From: Clostridia bacterium
GTDB taxonomy: Bacteria > Bacillota > Clostridia > Christensenellales > Aristaeellaceae
Assembly (NCBI GenBank): GCA_017395065.1
Contig: JAFPWH010000068.1
Coordinates: forward strand, 47,156 to 111,155
Direction of reading: 5' to 3'
Length of the DNA: 64,000 nucleotides
Shown here: positions 33,565 to 42,174 of the stretch, piece after piece
How positions within the stretch are numbered: position 1 is the first letter of the stretch
How the letters are laid out: each line of letters begins with the position of its first letter
Position numbers and translations under genes: made by a program
Notes under the pieces: generated by a model
What the model was told of the DNA's origin: nothing
What the model saw: only the letters and a program-made list of their open reading frames with translations
Databases searched by the model: none

Positions 33565-36186
33565 ATGAAGTACAGACTGCTTACCCTTCTTTTGGTTTTC
33601 GCACTGCTCGCTTCCTGCGCCGCCGCCGAGCAGAAGGAGACTGCCGCCGCGGAAAGCGGGGAGCTCTTCCCCGCTTCGTTCGACCTTCGCGACGTGGACG
33701 GCAAATGCTACGTCACGCCCGTGCGCTCGCAGGCGCCGTTTGGCACCTGCTGGAGCTTTGCGACCGCGGCCGCGCTGGAGAGCAGCATACTGGGCGCGGG
33801 CCTGAACGGCGCGGACGGTTTGCCCGCTGCGCCCGGGACGCTGAACCTGAGCGAAAAGCAGCTGGCATGGTTCTCGGCCATGCCGCTGCGCGAGGAGGGC
33901 AACCCGCAAAACGGCGAAGGGCAGTTCATCGCCGATTTCATGACCGAGGACGGCCTTGTGACGTTCATGAACCGCGGCGGCAACGAGGTGTTCTCCGCAA
34001 GCTCGCTCTTTCAGGGCATCGGCCCCGCGCACGAGAGCTTGAATCCCTGTCTGGAATACCGCGGACAGGGCGCGGTCGTGGATCACCGATGGGTAAACGG
34101 CGAGCTTCGGGAATACTCCTACAGCCTGCGGGACGACTGGGCGATCCCGGACGAATACCGCTTTCTGCGCTCCTATGACGTGCGGGAAGCCCGTTTTCTG
34201 CCTGTGCCCGCGCTGCGCGACGAGGAGGGGCATTACAAGTACAACGAAGAGGCCACGAAGGCGATCAAGCGGGAGCTGATGCAGCTGCGCGCCGTGCAGA
34301 TCAATTTCTGCGCGGACACCTCCATGCCCGGTCAGGAGTCCGACGCGATGTTCCTGAGCGAAAACTGGGCGCATTACACCTATATCCCCACGGCCAGCAA
34401 TCACGCGGTGACCATCGTGGGCTGGGACGACAATTATTCCAGAGACAACTTCCTGCAGGGCAGCGTCGAAGCAGTGCTCGCGGACGGCTCGACCGTCACC
34501 GTGGACAAAGCGCCTCCGGCGGACGGCGCGTGGCTCGTCAAGAACAGCTGGGGCGCGGGCGAAGCGGGCTTTCCCGACGAGGGCAGCGGCACCTGGGGCA
34601 TCGTGGACGAAAACGGGCTGCACACGGGCTACTTCTGGCTGTCCTATTACGACATGACCATCGGCGCGCCCGTGAGCTACGTCGTGGAAGAGGCAAGAGA
34701 AGGCGTTAACCTCGTTAACCAGCACGACTACATGCAGCTTGGAGACCTGCCGTCGTACTACTCGACGGGCGAAGCAAAGATGGCGAACGTCTTTTGGCCG
34801 GATCACAGCGAAGTGATCGAGCAGGTGTCCTGCTTTACGCCCTGCCCCGACACGACCGTAACCTACGACATCTGTCTGATCTGTGAGGAATACATCCATC
34901 CCGCACAGGGCCTGAAGGTGGCCACAAAGACCGTGCACTACCCCTACGGCGGCTATCACAGGGAAGACGTTTCCTCCTTCGACATACTGATCGACACCTC
35001 CGGAAACGGCACGGGCGAGCTTCTGATCCCCAAATGGCAGGGCTACGCGATCGTCGTGACCGAGACCGTCCCCGACGGCCGCTACGCCGTAAACTATCCC
35101 AACGGCAGCTACACCGACGGCGGCGGCCTGAGCTCCTTCAAAGGGATCATCAACGAAACGGAAAGCTGGATCTTTCTGGACGGCGAGTGGCACGACTATT
35201 CCTATGCCGAAGACATACAGCACAATCTGGCCAGAGCCGTCTATCCCGAGCTCTACGAGGACGAGTACGCGCAGCTCAACTGCGACAATTTCCCGATCAA
35301 GGCGTACTGCAGGCAGATGGAAAACGACTGCATGCTGGAAGCCGGCGGAGCCGCCTTCCTGTATTACAACACGCAGAGCAAAGGCGCGTCCTGGCTGCGC
35401 GTGGGCATACATGCCGAAAGGGGCACGCTGCCTGACATCGGTCCGGAGGATCTGACCTGGGGCGTCGACGGGCGCGCCGAAGGCACCATAACGCTGGAAA
35501 CCGACAGTGAAAACGCGCGGGCCAAAATAACCGCGCTGGACGCCGAGGACGGCGAGTGCACTGTGTACTGCACCGTGAAGGGCATAGGCACCGTGCCGAT
35601 GCACGCGGCCGTCTCCAAGATCATCATCAGGAACGTGCTTTTCCCGAGCGATCCGCTTACCGGCAGGTACGTCATGGTCTACGAATACACCGGAAGAGCG
35701 ATCGAGCCCGCGGTCGGCGTGGACAACGACATTCAGCAGCTGACCGAGGGCGTAGACTACGAATTCGTCTATTCCGACAACGTAAAATGCGGGCTGGCCC
35801 ACGTGACGGTGAAGACTCTGAGCGACATCGTTTCCCCGGACAGCTACGCAAGCGACGTGTTCCTGATCGTGCCCGGGAAGCCCGCGATCGAAAGCGCGCA
35901 GGCCGCAGGGAACGCCGTAAACGTAAAGCTTGCGGATCAGTCCGCTTCGGGCCTTAGCGGGTACCGCGTCGAGTACCGCGCGCAGGGCGAAGAGGTCTGG
36001 AAAGAAAAGACGCTGAAGGCGCCCGAAAACGAGCTCGTGATAGGCGGCCTCAAGGCCGATACGGTCTACGAGCTTCGCGCAAGCGGCTATGTGGAGCCGG
36101 AATACGACACCTGGTTCTGCGAAGGGATCGCCTTCGGCGAGACCTGTGAGATCGTCACAGTGAAAACCGGGGCGGCAGAAAACTGA
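33565..36186 (+). CDS. Papain-family (C1A) cysteine protease lipoprotein
   Basis: 873 residues. The leader MKYRLLTLLLVFALLASC ends in a good lipobox (LASC), so the protein should be a membrane-anchored lipoprotein facing outward. Catalytic residues are in place: Cys62 in GTCWSFAT with the preceding Gln in VRSQAPFG, His280 in NHAVTIVGW, Asn327 in VKNSWGAG. The middle third (about 380-600) is a lectin-like module common in clostridial C1A proteins; the end (about 770-860) looks like a fibronectin type III domain (YRVEYRAQGEEVW, LKADTVYELRA). It likely cleaves host or neighbour proteins at the surface. A terminator follows. Confidence 0.9.
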   Translation: MKYRLLTLLLVFALLASCAAAEQKETAAAESGELFPASFDLRDVDGKCYVTPVRSQAPFGTCWSFATAAALESSILGAGLNGADGLPAAPGTLNLSEKQLAWFSAMPLREEGNPQNGEGQFIADFMTEDGLVTFMNRGGNEVFSASSLFQGIGPAHESLNPCLEYRGQGAVVDHRWVNGELREYSYSLRDDWAIPDEYRFLRSYDVREARFLPVPALRDEEGHYKYNEEATKAIKRELMQLRAVQINFCADTSMPGQESDAMFLSENWAHYTYIPTASNHAVTIVGWDDNYSRDNFLQGSVEAVLADGSTVTVDKAPPADGAWLVKNSWGAGEAGFPDEGSGTWGIVDENGLHTGYFWLSYYDMTIGAPVSYVVEEAREGVNLVNQHDYMQLGDLPSYYSTGEAKMANVFWPDHSEVIEQVSCFTPCPDTTVTYDICLICEEYIHPAQGLKVATKTVHYPYGGYHREDVSSFDILIDTSGNGTGELLIPKWQGYAIVVTETVPDGRYAVNYPNGSYTDGGGLSSFKGIINETESWIFLDGEWHDYSYAEDIQHNLARAVYPELYEDEYAQLNCDNFPIKAYCRQMENDCMLEAGGAAFLYYNTQSKGASWLRVGIHAERGTLPDIGPEDLTWGVDGRAEGTITLETDSENARAKITALDAEDGECTVYCTVKGIGTVPMHAAVSKIIIRNVLFPSDPLTGRYVMVYEYTGRAIEPAVGVDNDIQQLTEGVDYEFVYSDNVKCGLAHVTVKTLSDIVSPDSYASDVFLIVPGKPAIESAQAAGNAVNVKLADQSASGLSGYRVEYRAQGEEVWKEKTLKAPENELVIGGLKADTVYELRASGYVEPEYDTWFCEGIAFGETCEIVTVKTGAAEN

Positions 36187-36209
36187 CGGTTTTGGCGATA
36201 TGCCCTCTG

Positions 36210-36247
36210 TGCTCCCATCCGTAAGCGGCGGATGGGAGCATTTGCTT
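36210..36247 (+). terminator. Terminator after protease gene
   Basis: TGCTCCCATCCG pairs perfectly with CGGATGGGAGCA (12 bp, 7-base loop), followed by TTTGCTT. Confidence 0.85.
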
Positions 36248-36304
36248 AAAAACAGCCGCAGAAACGCCGGAGAGTTTTTTGCGCGCGGAAAGCACATTTT
36301 TTGA

Positions 36305-36333
36305 TGGATTTTTGGCCGAATCCATGCTATAAT
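36305..36333 (+). promoter_or_regulatory. Promoter of decayed GNAT gene
   Basis: TGGATT, 17 bases, TATAAT, with ATGGATT/AATCCAT forming a 7-base inverted repeat over the -35 region. The same TGGATT-17-TATA pattern occurs at 40407. Confidence 0.55.
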
Positions 36334-36361
36334 CGTCTTGAAAACTCCCGGAGGACTTAAG

Positions 36362-36695
36362 ATGAGCAATCCTTTCGTGTACTATCAACGTGTGTTATTC
36401 CGACGAGCGTGCTGAAATCTGCGGCATAGCCTACGCGCTGGACAGCGATCACTGGGGAAAAGGCATCGTCACCGAAGCCCTGAAGGCGGTGGCCGCGTTT
36501 TTGTTCGACTGCGTTCATTACAGAAAGATCATCGCCGGCTGCGACAGCGAAAACATCGGCTCCCGTAGGGTCATGGAAAAAGTCGGCATGAAACAGGAAG
36601 CCTGCCTGCGGGCACAGATCAAAAGAAAAGACGGTTCCTTCGGCGACGACCTGCAGTACGGTCTGTTCGAAGGCGAATTGATCCGGGAAATGTGA
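36362..36695 (+). pseudogene. GNAT acetyltransferase, internally deleted
   Basis: A start ATG with GGAGG 7 bases upstream opens MSNPFVYYQ but runs into a stop at about 36415. In the next frame the C-terminal half of a RimJ-type N-acetyltransferase follows to 36695 (AEICGIAYALDSDHWGKGIVTEA with the acetyl-CoA loop, then SRRVMEKVGM). Roughly 60 to 80 residues between the two parts are missing and the frame changes, so the gene is dead. Its stop is 23 bases before the also damaged HAD gene. Confidence 0.8.
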
Positions 36696-36718
36696 CGCAA
36701 AGCCTGAAAGAGGCCGTT

Positions 36719-37416
36719 ATGAGATTCAAAGCCGTATTCTTCGACAGAGACAACACGCTGACCTATTACAACCCGGAAAAAGTCAGGTGGCTGAGTGAAA
36801 CCGTTTCGTACTGGAGCGGGAAGCCGCTCGATTTGCCGTACGAAAAACGATGGAACTGTTCGCCTTGGCCGCCGAGGGCAGAAAACCGTGGTACAGGAAT
36901 ATCGAAGACGAAAAAGCCTTCTTTTTCCGCTACTACAAATATCTGCTGCTCGGTGAAGGCGTCAAGGAGGACGCGGACAAGCGGGCGGAAATGCTCTTTA
37001 CGGAACTGTGGTGCAACAACGACCGCCTGCTTTTCCCCGAGACCGTGGGCGTTTTGGAATACTTCCGAAAGCGCGGCTTCAGAATGGGCGTGATCAGCGA
37101 TACGTCGCCCTCCCTCGAGTACACTTTGCGGCAGCTCGGCGTCGCGGAATACTTTTCTTCCTTTACCGCGAGCTCCCTCGTCGGGGCGAGCAAGCCGTCG
37201 CCGGTCATCTTCAACGCGGCGCTCGATTCGCTCGGCGTCAGCGCGGAAGAGAGCATCTACGTCGACGATTATCCGCCGGAGGCCGACGGTGCAAGGGCGC
37301 TGGGCTTTACCTCGTTCCTGATCGACAGAAAGAACAAAAATACGGGTAAGTGGACCATCGGGAGCCTGAAGGAGCTGATCGGTTTTGTCGAAGAAGCCGA
37401 AAGGCAAAATACGTAA
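36719..37416 (+). pseudogene. HAD-superfamily hydrolase with single-base frameshift
   Basis: Starts at ATG 36719 (MRFKAVFFDRDNTLT) with GAAAGAGG upstream. It reads correctly to DLPYEK, then shifts at the A5 run 36843-36847; adding one A restores YEKTMELFALAAEG and an unbroken frame to 37416. All HAD motifs are present across the two frames: DRDNT, VISDTSP, the Lys in ASKPSP and YVDDYPPEA. It is a phosphatase of the beta-phosphoglucomutase-like/haloacid dehalogenase kind. The shift may be real, a phase-variable tract or an assembly error. Confidence 0.75.
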
Positions 37417-37526
37417 TAAGGCAGAATAGCCACGCATTTTCTGTGTCAAAAACGCTTCTGTACAAAGAAGGTATAGCTTTTTTGACGTGCATGCCCTACA
37501 ATCCTTTCCGAAAGGAGGGCAAAACC

Positions 37527-38273
37527 ATGGCCTACCGAAACGCGCAGGAGATCTTTCCGGAGGGTCTCCTGAAACAGATCCAGCGCTACGTATCCGGCGA
37601 AACGATCTATGTGCCGGCACGCGAAGAGAAAAGAGCCTGGGGCGAGACGTCCGGATACCGGCAGTATATCCGGGAAAGGAACCTGGACATACGCGCGGCC
37701 TTCGCCCGGGGTGCAAGCGTCGACGAGCTCATGGAGCGATACGCGCTCTCCTATGATTCCATCAAACGGATCGTGTATTCAAGAAAGGAGATCGCAATGC
37801 TCAAATACAGCGCGACGCTGTCAAGCGCTCAAGCTTACGGACGGGCGGAAAAAACGGACGCCTGGATCCATCTGTATCTCAACGAGGACGGGCGGAACAT
37901 CCCCTTCTCGGACGGTCTGAAGCTCTTCGACCGCTACTATTTCAGCCCGGCCCTGTTCCCCCTCAGGCTGTTTCACCGCTGCGCCGGGCCGGAAGCGGAG
38001 ATGAAATACAAAATCGACAAAGACTGGTGGGCAGTCCGGGTGGCCGAACTGGAAAAGAGCATTCAAAACGACCCGGACATGCCGCCCCTCATCGTTCATT
38101 ACGTGAACGGCGAATTCGAGCTCAACGACGGCAACCACCGCCACAAGGCGTACGAAAACCTGGGCGTCGAAAACGTCTGGGCGATCCTCTGGATCACGGA
38201 GGAAGCGGAAAAGGACGACTTTCTGGCCCGATACGGGCAGTACGTGCAGGACTGCACCGTCGTACGGAGATAG
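37527..38273 (+). CDS. HTH (CD3324-like) and ParB-like nuclease-fold two-domain protein
   Basis: 248 residues. ATG at 37527 lies 7 bases after AAAGGAGGG. Residues 1-90 match the small CD3324/Mor-like DNA-binding family: a start AYRNAQEIFPEGLLKQIQ, then WGETSGYRQYIRERN and an HTH at VDELMERYALSYDSIKRI. The C-terminal half has a ParB/Srx-like core PPLIVHYVNGEFELNDGNHR, which in relatives binds or hydrolyses nucleotides. The two parts are normally separate proteins. Part of an accessory run with P-loop kinase and GNAT genes. Function unknown; a regulator is plausible. Confidence 0.65.
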   Translation: MAYRNAQEIFPEGLLKQIQRYVSGETIYVPAREEKRAWGETSGYRQYIRERNLDIRAAFARGASVDELMERYALSYDSIKRIVYSRKEIAMLKYSATLSSAQAYGRAEKTDAWIHLYLNEDGRNIPFSDGLKLFDRYYFSPALFPLRLFHRCAGPEAEMKYKIDKDWWAVRVAELEKSIQNDPDMPPLIVHYVNGEFELNDGNHRHKAYENLGVENVWAILWITEEAEKDDFLARYGQYVQDCTVVRR

Positions 38274-38286
38274 GAGGCAAAAGTCA

Positions 38287-38799
38287 ATGAAGCTGTTTAT
38301 AGTCACCGGCACCTGCGGGGCCGGAAAATCCACGATGAAAGACGAGCTTTCGGCAAGGCTCAGCCCGGCCAGGTACGCTTGCGTCGATTCGGACGAAACA
38401 GGCCTCAACTGGTGGGACTACGCCGGCACCGAACGGGAGGGGCAGTACGGATCGGACAGCCTCCGGGAGGCGTTCCGGATCGCCGCCGGGAGGAACCTAA
38501 TCTTCGTCACCTGCATGGCGCCGCACGACTACATCACGAAGGCCGCCGTACCGGAGGAATTGACCGCCACCTTTTATATCGCCCTGTGGGCAAAGGATGA
38601 AATCATCGAGCAGCGGCTAAGGGCCCGTCCGAAAGAAAGGGGCTTCACGACGGACGAAAAGATCCGCCCCCACATCGAATACAATCAGTGGATCGGCAAA
38701 AACAGAGGCAAATACCAGCTGTTCGTCGACACCGAAAGCATGACGCCGGACGACACCGCCGAAAAGATCGCTTCGTTCATCACGGGGCTTACGGAATAG
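38287..38799 (+). CDS. P-loop kinase-like NTPase
   Basis: 170 residues. Walker A GTCGAGKST at residues 8-16, an acidic strand CVDSDE, then LID-like arginines in EQRLRARPKER. This layout fits small-molecule kinases (adenylylsulfate/shikimate/gluconate kinase type), but no substrate motif is recognised. RBS AGGAGG is 7 bases upstream. It follows the HTH/ParB-like gene by 13 bases and precedes a GNAT gene by 15; the three probably share a transcript. Confidence 0.75.
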   Translation: MKLFIVTGTCGAGKSTMKDELSARLSPARYACVDSDETGLNWWDYAGTEREGQYGSDSLREAFRIAAGRNLIFVTCMAPHDYITKAAVPEELTATFYIALWAKDEIIEQRLRARPKERGFTTDEKIRPHIEYNQWIGKNRGKYQLFVDTESMTPDDTAEKIASFITGLTE

Positions 38800-38814
38800 G
38801 AGGAGAATGCGGAA

Positions 38815-39363
38815 ATGATCGAAACCGAACGCCTGCTTTTACGGGAATACACGCCCGCCGATTTCGACGCGCTCTACGAGATCATCTCCGACCCCGAGAC
38901 GATGGCGCACTATCCCGCGCCCTATGACAGAGCCGGGACGCAGCGCTGGCTTGACTGGTGTATGGACTGCTATGCCCGCTGCGGCTTCGGCCTGTGGGCG
39001 GCCGTTTTGAAGGAGAAAAGCGAGTTCATCGGCGACTGCGGGCTTTCGCTTCAGAACATCGACGGGGAAACGCTGCCGGAGATCGGGTATCATATCCACA
39101 AGAAATACTGGCGGCAGGGCTTTGCAAAGGAAGCCGCCCGGGCCGTGCGCGACTGGGCTTTCCGGAACACGCAGTACGACGTTCTGTATTCCTATATGGC
39201 GAGCACCAACGAGGCCTCCCGGCGCACCGCCATGGCAAACGGCATGAAAATGATCAGGGAATACGCCGATCCAAACGGCGTGCCCCACTGCGTGTTCGCG
39301 ATCACCCGGGAGGAATGGACGCGCCTCGTGCAGGGCTTTCAAAATAACGCGCCGCTTCGTTGA
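38815..39363 (+). CDS. GNAT family N-acetyltransferase (RimJ/RimL-like)
   Basis: 182 residues. Begins IETERLLLREYTPADFDAL, the usual RimJ-type start; acetyl-CoA loop KKYWRQGFAKEA in the middle and NEASRRTAMANGMK after it, all in the right order. Acetylates an amino group of a protein end, antibiotic or small molecule; target unknown. RBS GGAGGA is 10 bases upstream. Intact, unlike the GNAT remnant at 36362. Confidence 0.88.
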   Translation: MIETERLLLREYTPADFDALYEIISDPETMAHYPAPYDRAGTQRWLDWCMDCYARCGFGLWAAVLKEKSEFIGDCGLSLQNIDGETLPEIGYHIHKKYWRQGFAKEAARAVRDWAFRNTQYDVLYSYMASTNEASRRTAMANGMKMIREYADPNGVPHCVFAITREEWTRLVQGFQNNAPLR

Positions 39364-39402
39364 CCGCGCCGAAACAACGCAAAGAGGGAACGATTTCAAG
39401 CG

Positions 39403-40281
39403 ATGCATTATGTCGAAGCGAAAGGGCTCCTGACCGGGTCGAAAGGCCGGGTTGGCATGAACGTCTACCGCGGCTGCTCCCACGGCTGCATCTACTGCGA
39501 CAGCCGGAGCAAGTGCTATCACTTCACGCATCCGTTCGAGGATATCGAAGTGAAGCAGAACGCGCCTGCGCTGCTGGAAGCCGCGCTGAAGGGCAAGCGC
39601 CGAAAGTGCATGATCGGCACCGGATCGATGTCCGACCCGTACATGCACTGCGAAGAGCAGCTTCGCCTGACCCGGAGATGTCTGGAGATCATCGAAAAGT
39701 ACGGCTTCGGCGCGGCCGTTCAGACCAAATCGGATCGCATCCTGCGGGATATCGACCTGCTGGATAAGATCAACCAAAACGCGAAATGCGTCGTTCAGAT
39801 CACGCTGACCACCTACGACGACCGCCTGTGCAGCATCGTCGAGCCGAACGTGTGCAATACAAGGCGGCGGATCGAGGTGCTTACGGAGATGAAGGCGCGA
39901 AACATCCCCACCGTCGTCTGGATGACGCCGATCCTGCCCTTCATCAACGACACGGAGGAAAACGTGCGCGCGCTGCTGGACGCCTGCGCCGGGGCGCAGG
40001 TGAAGGGGATCGTCTGCTTCGGCATGGGGCTTACGCTCCGGGACGGCGACCGCGAATACTTTTACGCCGCGCTGGACAGGCATTTTCCGGGTCTGAAGCA
40101 GCGCTATATCCAAACCTACGCAAACGCCTACGAACTCCCAAGCCCGAACAGCGGAAAACTCATGCGCCTGTTCGGGGATTTCTGCCGGGAGCACCAAATT
40201 CTGTACAAGCCGGAGGACTGTTTTCAATATATGAATCAGCTTCCGGAAAAGACCCGGCAGCTGAGTTTTCTGGACGGTTGA
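39403..40281 (+). CDS. Radical SAM protein (SPL/Rv2578c-like)
   Basis: 292 residues. The 4Fe-4S motif CSHGCIYC carries Cys25, Cys29 and Cys32; SAM-domain features GTGSMSDPYMHCEE and AAVQTKSDRILRDIDLL follow. It belongs to the group related to spore photoproduct lyase without its known substrate. RBS AGAGGG is distant (about 16 bases), so translation may be weak. Ends before a terminator at 40373. Reaction unknown. Confidence 0.88.
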   Translation: MHYVEAKGLLTGSKGRVGMNVYRGCSHGCIYCDSRSKCYHFTHPFEDIEVKQNAPALLEAALKGKRRKCMIGTGSMSDPYMHCEEQLRLTRRCLEIIEKYGFGAAVQTKSDRILRDIDLLDKINQNAKCVVQITLTTYDDRLCSIVEPNVCNTRRRIEVLTEMKARNIPTVVWMTPILPFINDTEENVRALLDACAGAQVKGIVCFGMGLTLRDGDREYFYAALDRHFPGLKQRYIQTYANAYELPSPNSGKLMRLFGDFCREHQILYKPEDCFQYMNQLPEKTRQLSFLDG

Positions 40282-40372
40282 GCGGGGACAGACGCGTTTC
40301 CGATCGTCGGGACGCCGTCACCCTGACCGGCGGGATGGAGATTAGCGTATAAACAAATCTTTCAGAAAATGA

Positions 40373-40402
40373 CGCTTCACCTTCGGGTGGGGTGCTTTTT
40401 TT
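40373..40402 (+). terminator. Terminator after radical SAM gene
   Basis: A 9-bp stem with three G-U pairs closing a TTCG tetraloop (CACC-TTCG-GGTG core), followed by seven or more Ts. Confidence 0.8.
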
Positions 40403-40406
40403 CTGA

Positions 40407-40435
40407 TGGATTTTGGATGCGTTTTATGCTATACT
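40407..40435 (+). promoter_or_regulatory. Promoter of GNAT/beta-lactamase-fold fusion
   Basis: TGGATT, 17 bases, TATACT, 83 bases before the ATG at 40518. Surrounding bases resemble the region at 36305. Confidence 0.6.
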
Positions 40436-40517
40436 TATTTTGAAGAGACGTATATGCGGATATGCCCACGGTCTGCAGGCTGAGCGTATAGATCGGGATT
40501 TATGGAGGCAATGCAAT

Positions 40518-42014
40518 ATGGATATGAAGATCAAACTGGAACCGATTAACGATACGAATCGCGAGGCTGTGCTCGCACTCACCGTGCGCGAAGATCAGCC
40601 CTTCGTCGCCTCAAACGACGTCTCTTTGCGACAGGCAGACGAGGCTAACGCAGAGAAGCCCGGCGTGGCCCGGCCCTTTGCCATTTATGCGGATGAGAAG
40701 CTGGTGGGCTTCTGCATGTTCGTATTCAATTCTGAGGAAGAGGACGAGGACGACCGCTACTGGCTCTGGCGCTTCATGATTGACCGGAGAGAACAGGGCA
40801 AAGGCTATGGCCAAGCCGCCCTGCAGGAGATCATTAAGTACTTCAAAGAAAACGGCGCCGACCGGCTCTTTCTGTCCACCGAGCCGGAGAATGAAATGGG
40901 CCTGCACGTCTATCATAAAGCCGGCTTCCGGGAGACCGGCATCATCGATGGCGATGAGGCTGTGCTGATGCGGATGCTCAAAGGCCCCGGCAGGATCATC
41001 CGGAATGTCTACGGCGTTGATGTGGATCAGGCCATGCGCATCAGGGGCAGGAAGGGCTACGGCGTCAGCATTGCCGTCCAGGCCGGAGACGGTGATTTCC
41101 TCACCTACTGCGCCGGTAGCGGACGATATGGCGAGGACTTCCCGGTGAACCCGGATATGCTGTTTCAGGCGGGCTCCGTATCGAAACCCATGTTCGCCCT
41201 GACGCTGCTCCGATACGTGGACAAAGGGCTCATCGATCTGGACGAGGATATCTCCGGCATCGTGCCGGATTTTGTCAGGAAAGGCCCGCTGACCTTTCCT
41301 GCGTTGCTATCCCACACGGCGGGCTACAACCTGCACGGCTTCCCCGGTTACCGCGCAGATCACGAGCCGCTCTCGCTGGAGGATGTGCTGAACGGCAAGG
41401 GTAATACACCGAAGCTCAGAAGGATTCGTCCTTACGGCAAGCAGCACATCTATTCCGGTGGCGGCATCACTTTGGCCGAGCTTGCATTTACGCGCATGAC
41501 GGGGACCACGCTCCGTGAGGCCTTCCAAAAGGAGGTCGCCGAGCCTCTGGGCCTTCAGCGCACCGGCTTTTTCCAGCCGCTGGATGAGGCGCTCACGGCC
41601 AACGCCGCGTTCGGCTTCAGGCTGGCGCAGCAGGAGGACCCTGCCCACGGGTATCACTATTATCCCGAACACGCCGCTGCCGGCTTGTGGACAACGCCCA
41701 CGGAGCTTGTGAAGATCGGCCTTGCCCTTTCCAGGAGCTATCGCAGGGGCGGCATCCTCAAAAAGAAGACCGCGCAGCGCATGATGACGCCGGTCATGGA
41801 CAACTACGGGCTTTGCCTCGACGTTTGGGAGTCGGAAGCCCGCAAAGACAGCGTTGCCGGCCACGGCGGAGAAAACTGGGGTTTTCTGACCAGCTGGGTC
41901 TTTTCCCGCAAAAAAGACATCTGCGTTGCCATCATGTACAACAACGTCACGGAAGCAGCCGACGAAGCGATGAACGATATCGCCTGCGAGATATACAAAA
42001 ACGCAAAAGGCTGA
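40518..42014 (+). CDS. GNAT acetyltransferase fused to beta-lactamase-fold hydrolase
   Basis: 498 residues. ATG at 40518 follows TGGAGG by 9 bases. Residues about 3-155 are a GNAT domain (YWLWRFMIDRREQGKGYGQA with the acetyl-CoA loop RREQGKGYG, then YHKAGFRETG). From about 175 a class C-like serine hydrolase follows: SxxK in GSVSKPMF, YSG in the YxN place, and the C-terminal GHGGENWG. One unbroken frame joins them. No signal peptide. Codon use looks less GC-biased than in the flanking core genes, hinting at transfer. Perhaps acetylation and hydrolysis of the same amine-bearing compound. Confidence 0.82.
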   Translation: MDMKIKLEPINDTNREAVLALTVREDQPFVASNDVSLRQADEANAEKPGVARPFAIYADEKLVGFCMFVFNSEEEDEDDRYWLWRFMIDRREQGKGYGQAALQEIIKYFKENGADRLFLSTEPENEMGLHVYHKAGFRETGIIDGDEAVLMRMLKGPGRIIRNVYGVDVDQAMRIRGRKGYGVSIAVQAGDGDFLTYCAGSGRYGEDFPVNPDMLFQAGSVSKPMFALTLLRYVDKGLIDLDEDISGIVPDFVRKGPLTFPALLSHTAGYNLHGFPGYRADHEPLSLEDVLNGKGNTPKLRRIRPYGKQHIYSGGGITLAELAFTRMTGTTLREAFQKEVAEPLGLQRTGFFQPLDEALTANAAFGFRLAQQEDPAHGYHYYPEHAAAGLWTTPTELVKIGLALSRSYRRGGILKKKTAQRMMTPVMDNYGLCLDVWESEARKDSVAGHGGENWGFLTSWVFSRKKDICVAIMYNNVTEAADEAMNDIACEIYKNAKG

Positions 42015-42174
42015 ACGGGCAAAAGTCGCTTGACAGACGACGGTTTCTTCCGCAAAAGATGTAAAAAGCAAATTCCGGTTTACAGAGGTGAAAGAATGCT
42101 CAAATTGAAGTATGGGAAGGATCAATCAAGGCGGAAGATAAACAGAGCGATCCGGATTTGGCGGAGGATGCATC

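Noticed and set aside
33529..36369. A 946-codon open frame on the minus strand opposite the protease gene
   Set aside because: It mirrors the codon pattern of the real gene at 33565-36186, which has a lipobox, catalytic triad and RBS; the antisense frame has no recognisable domain.
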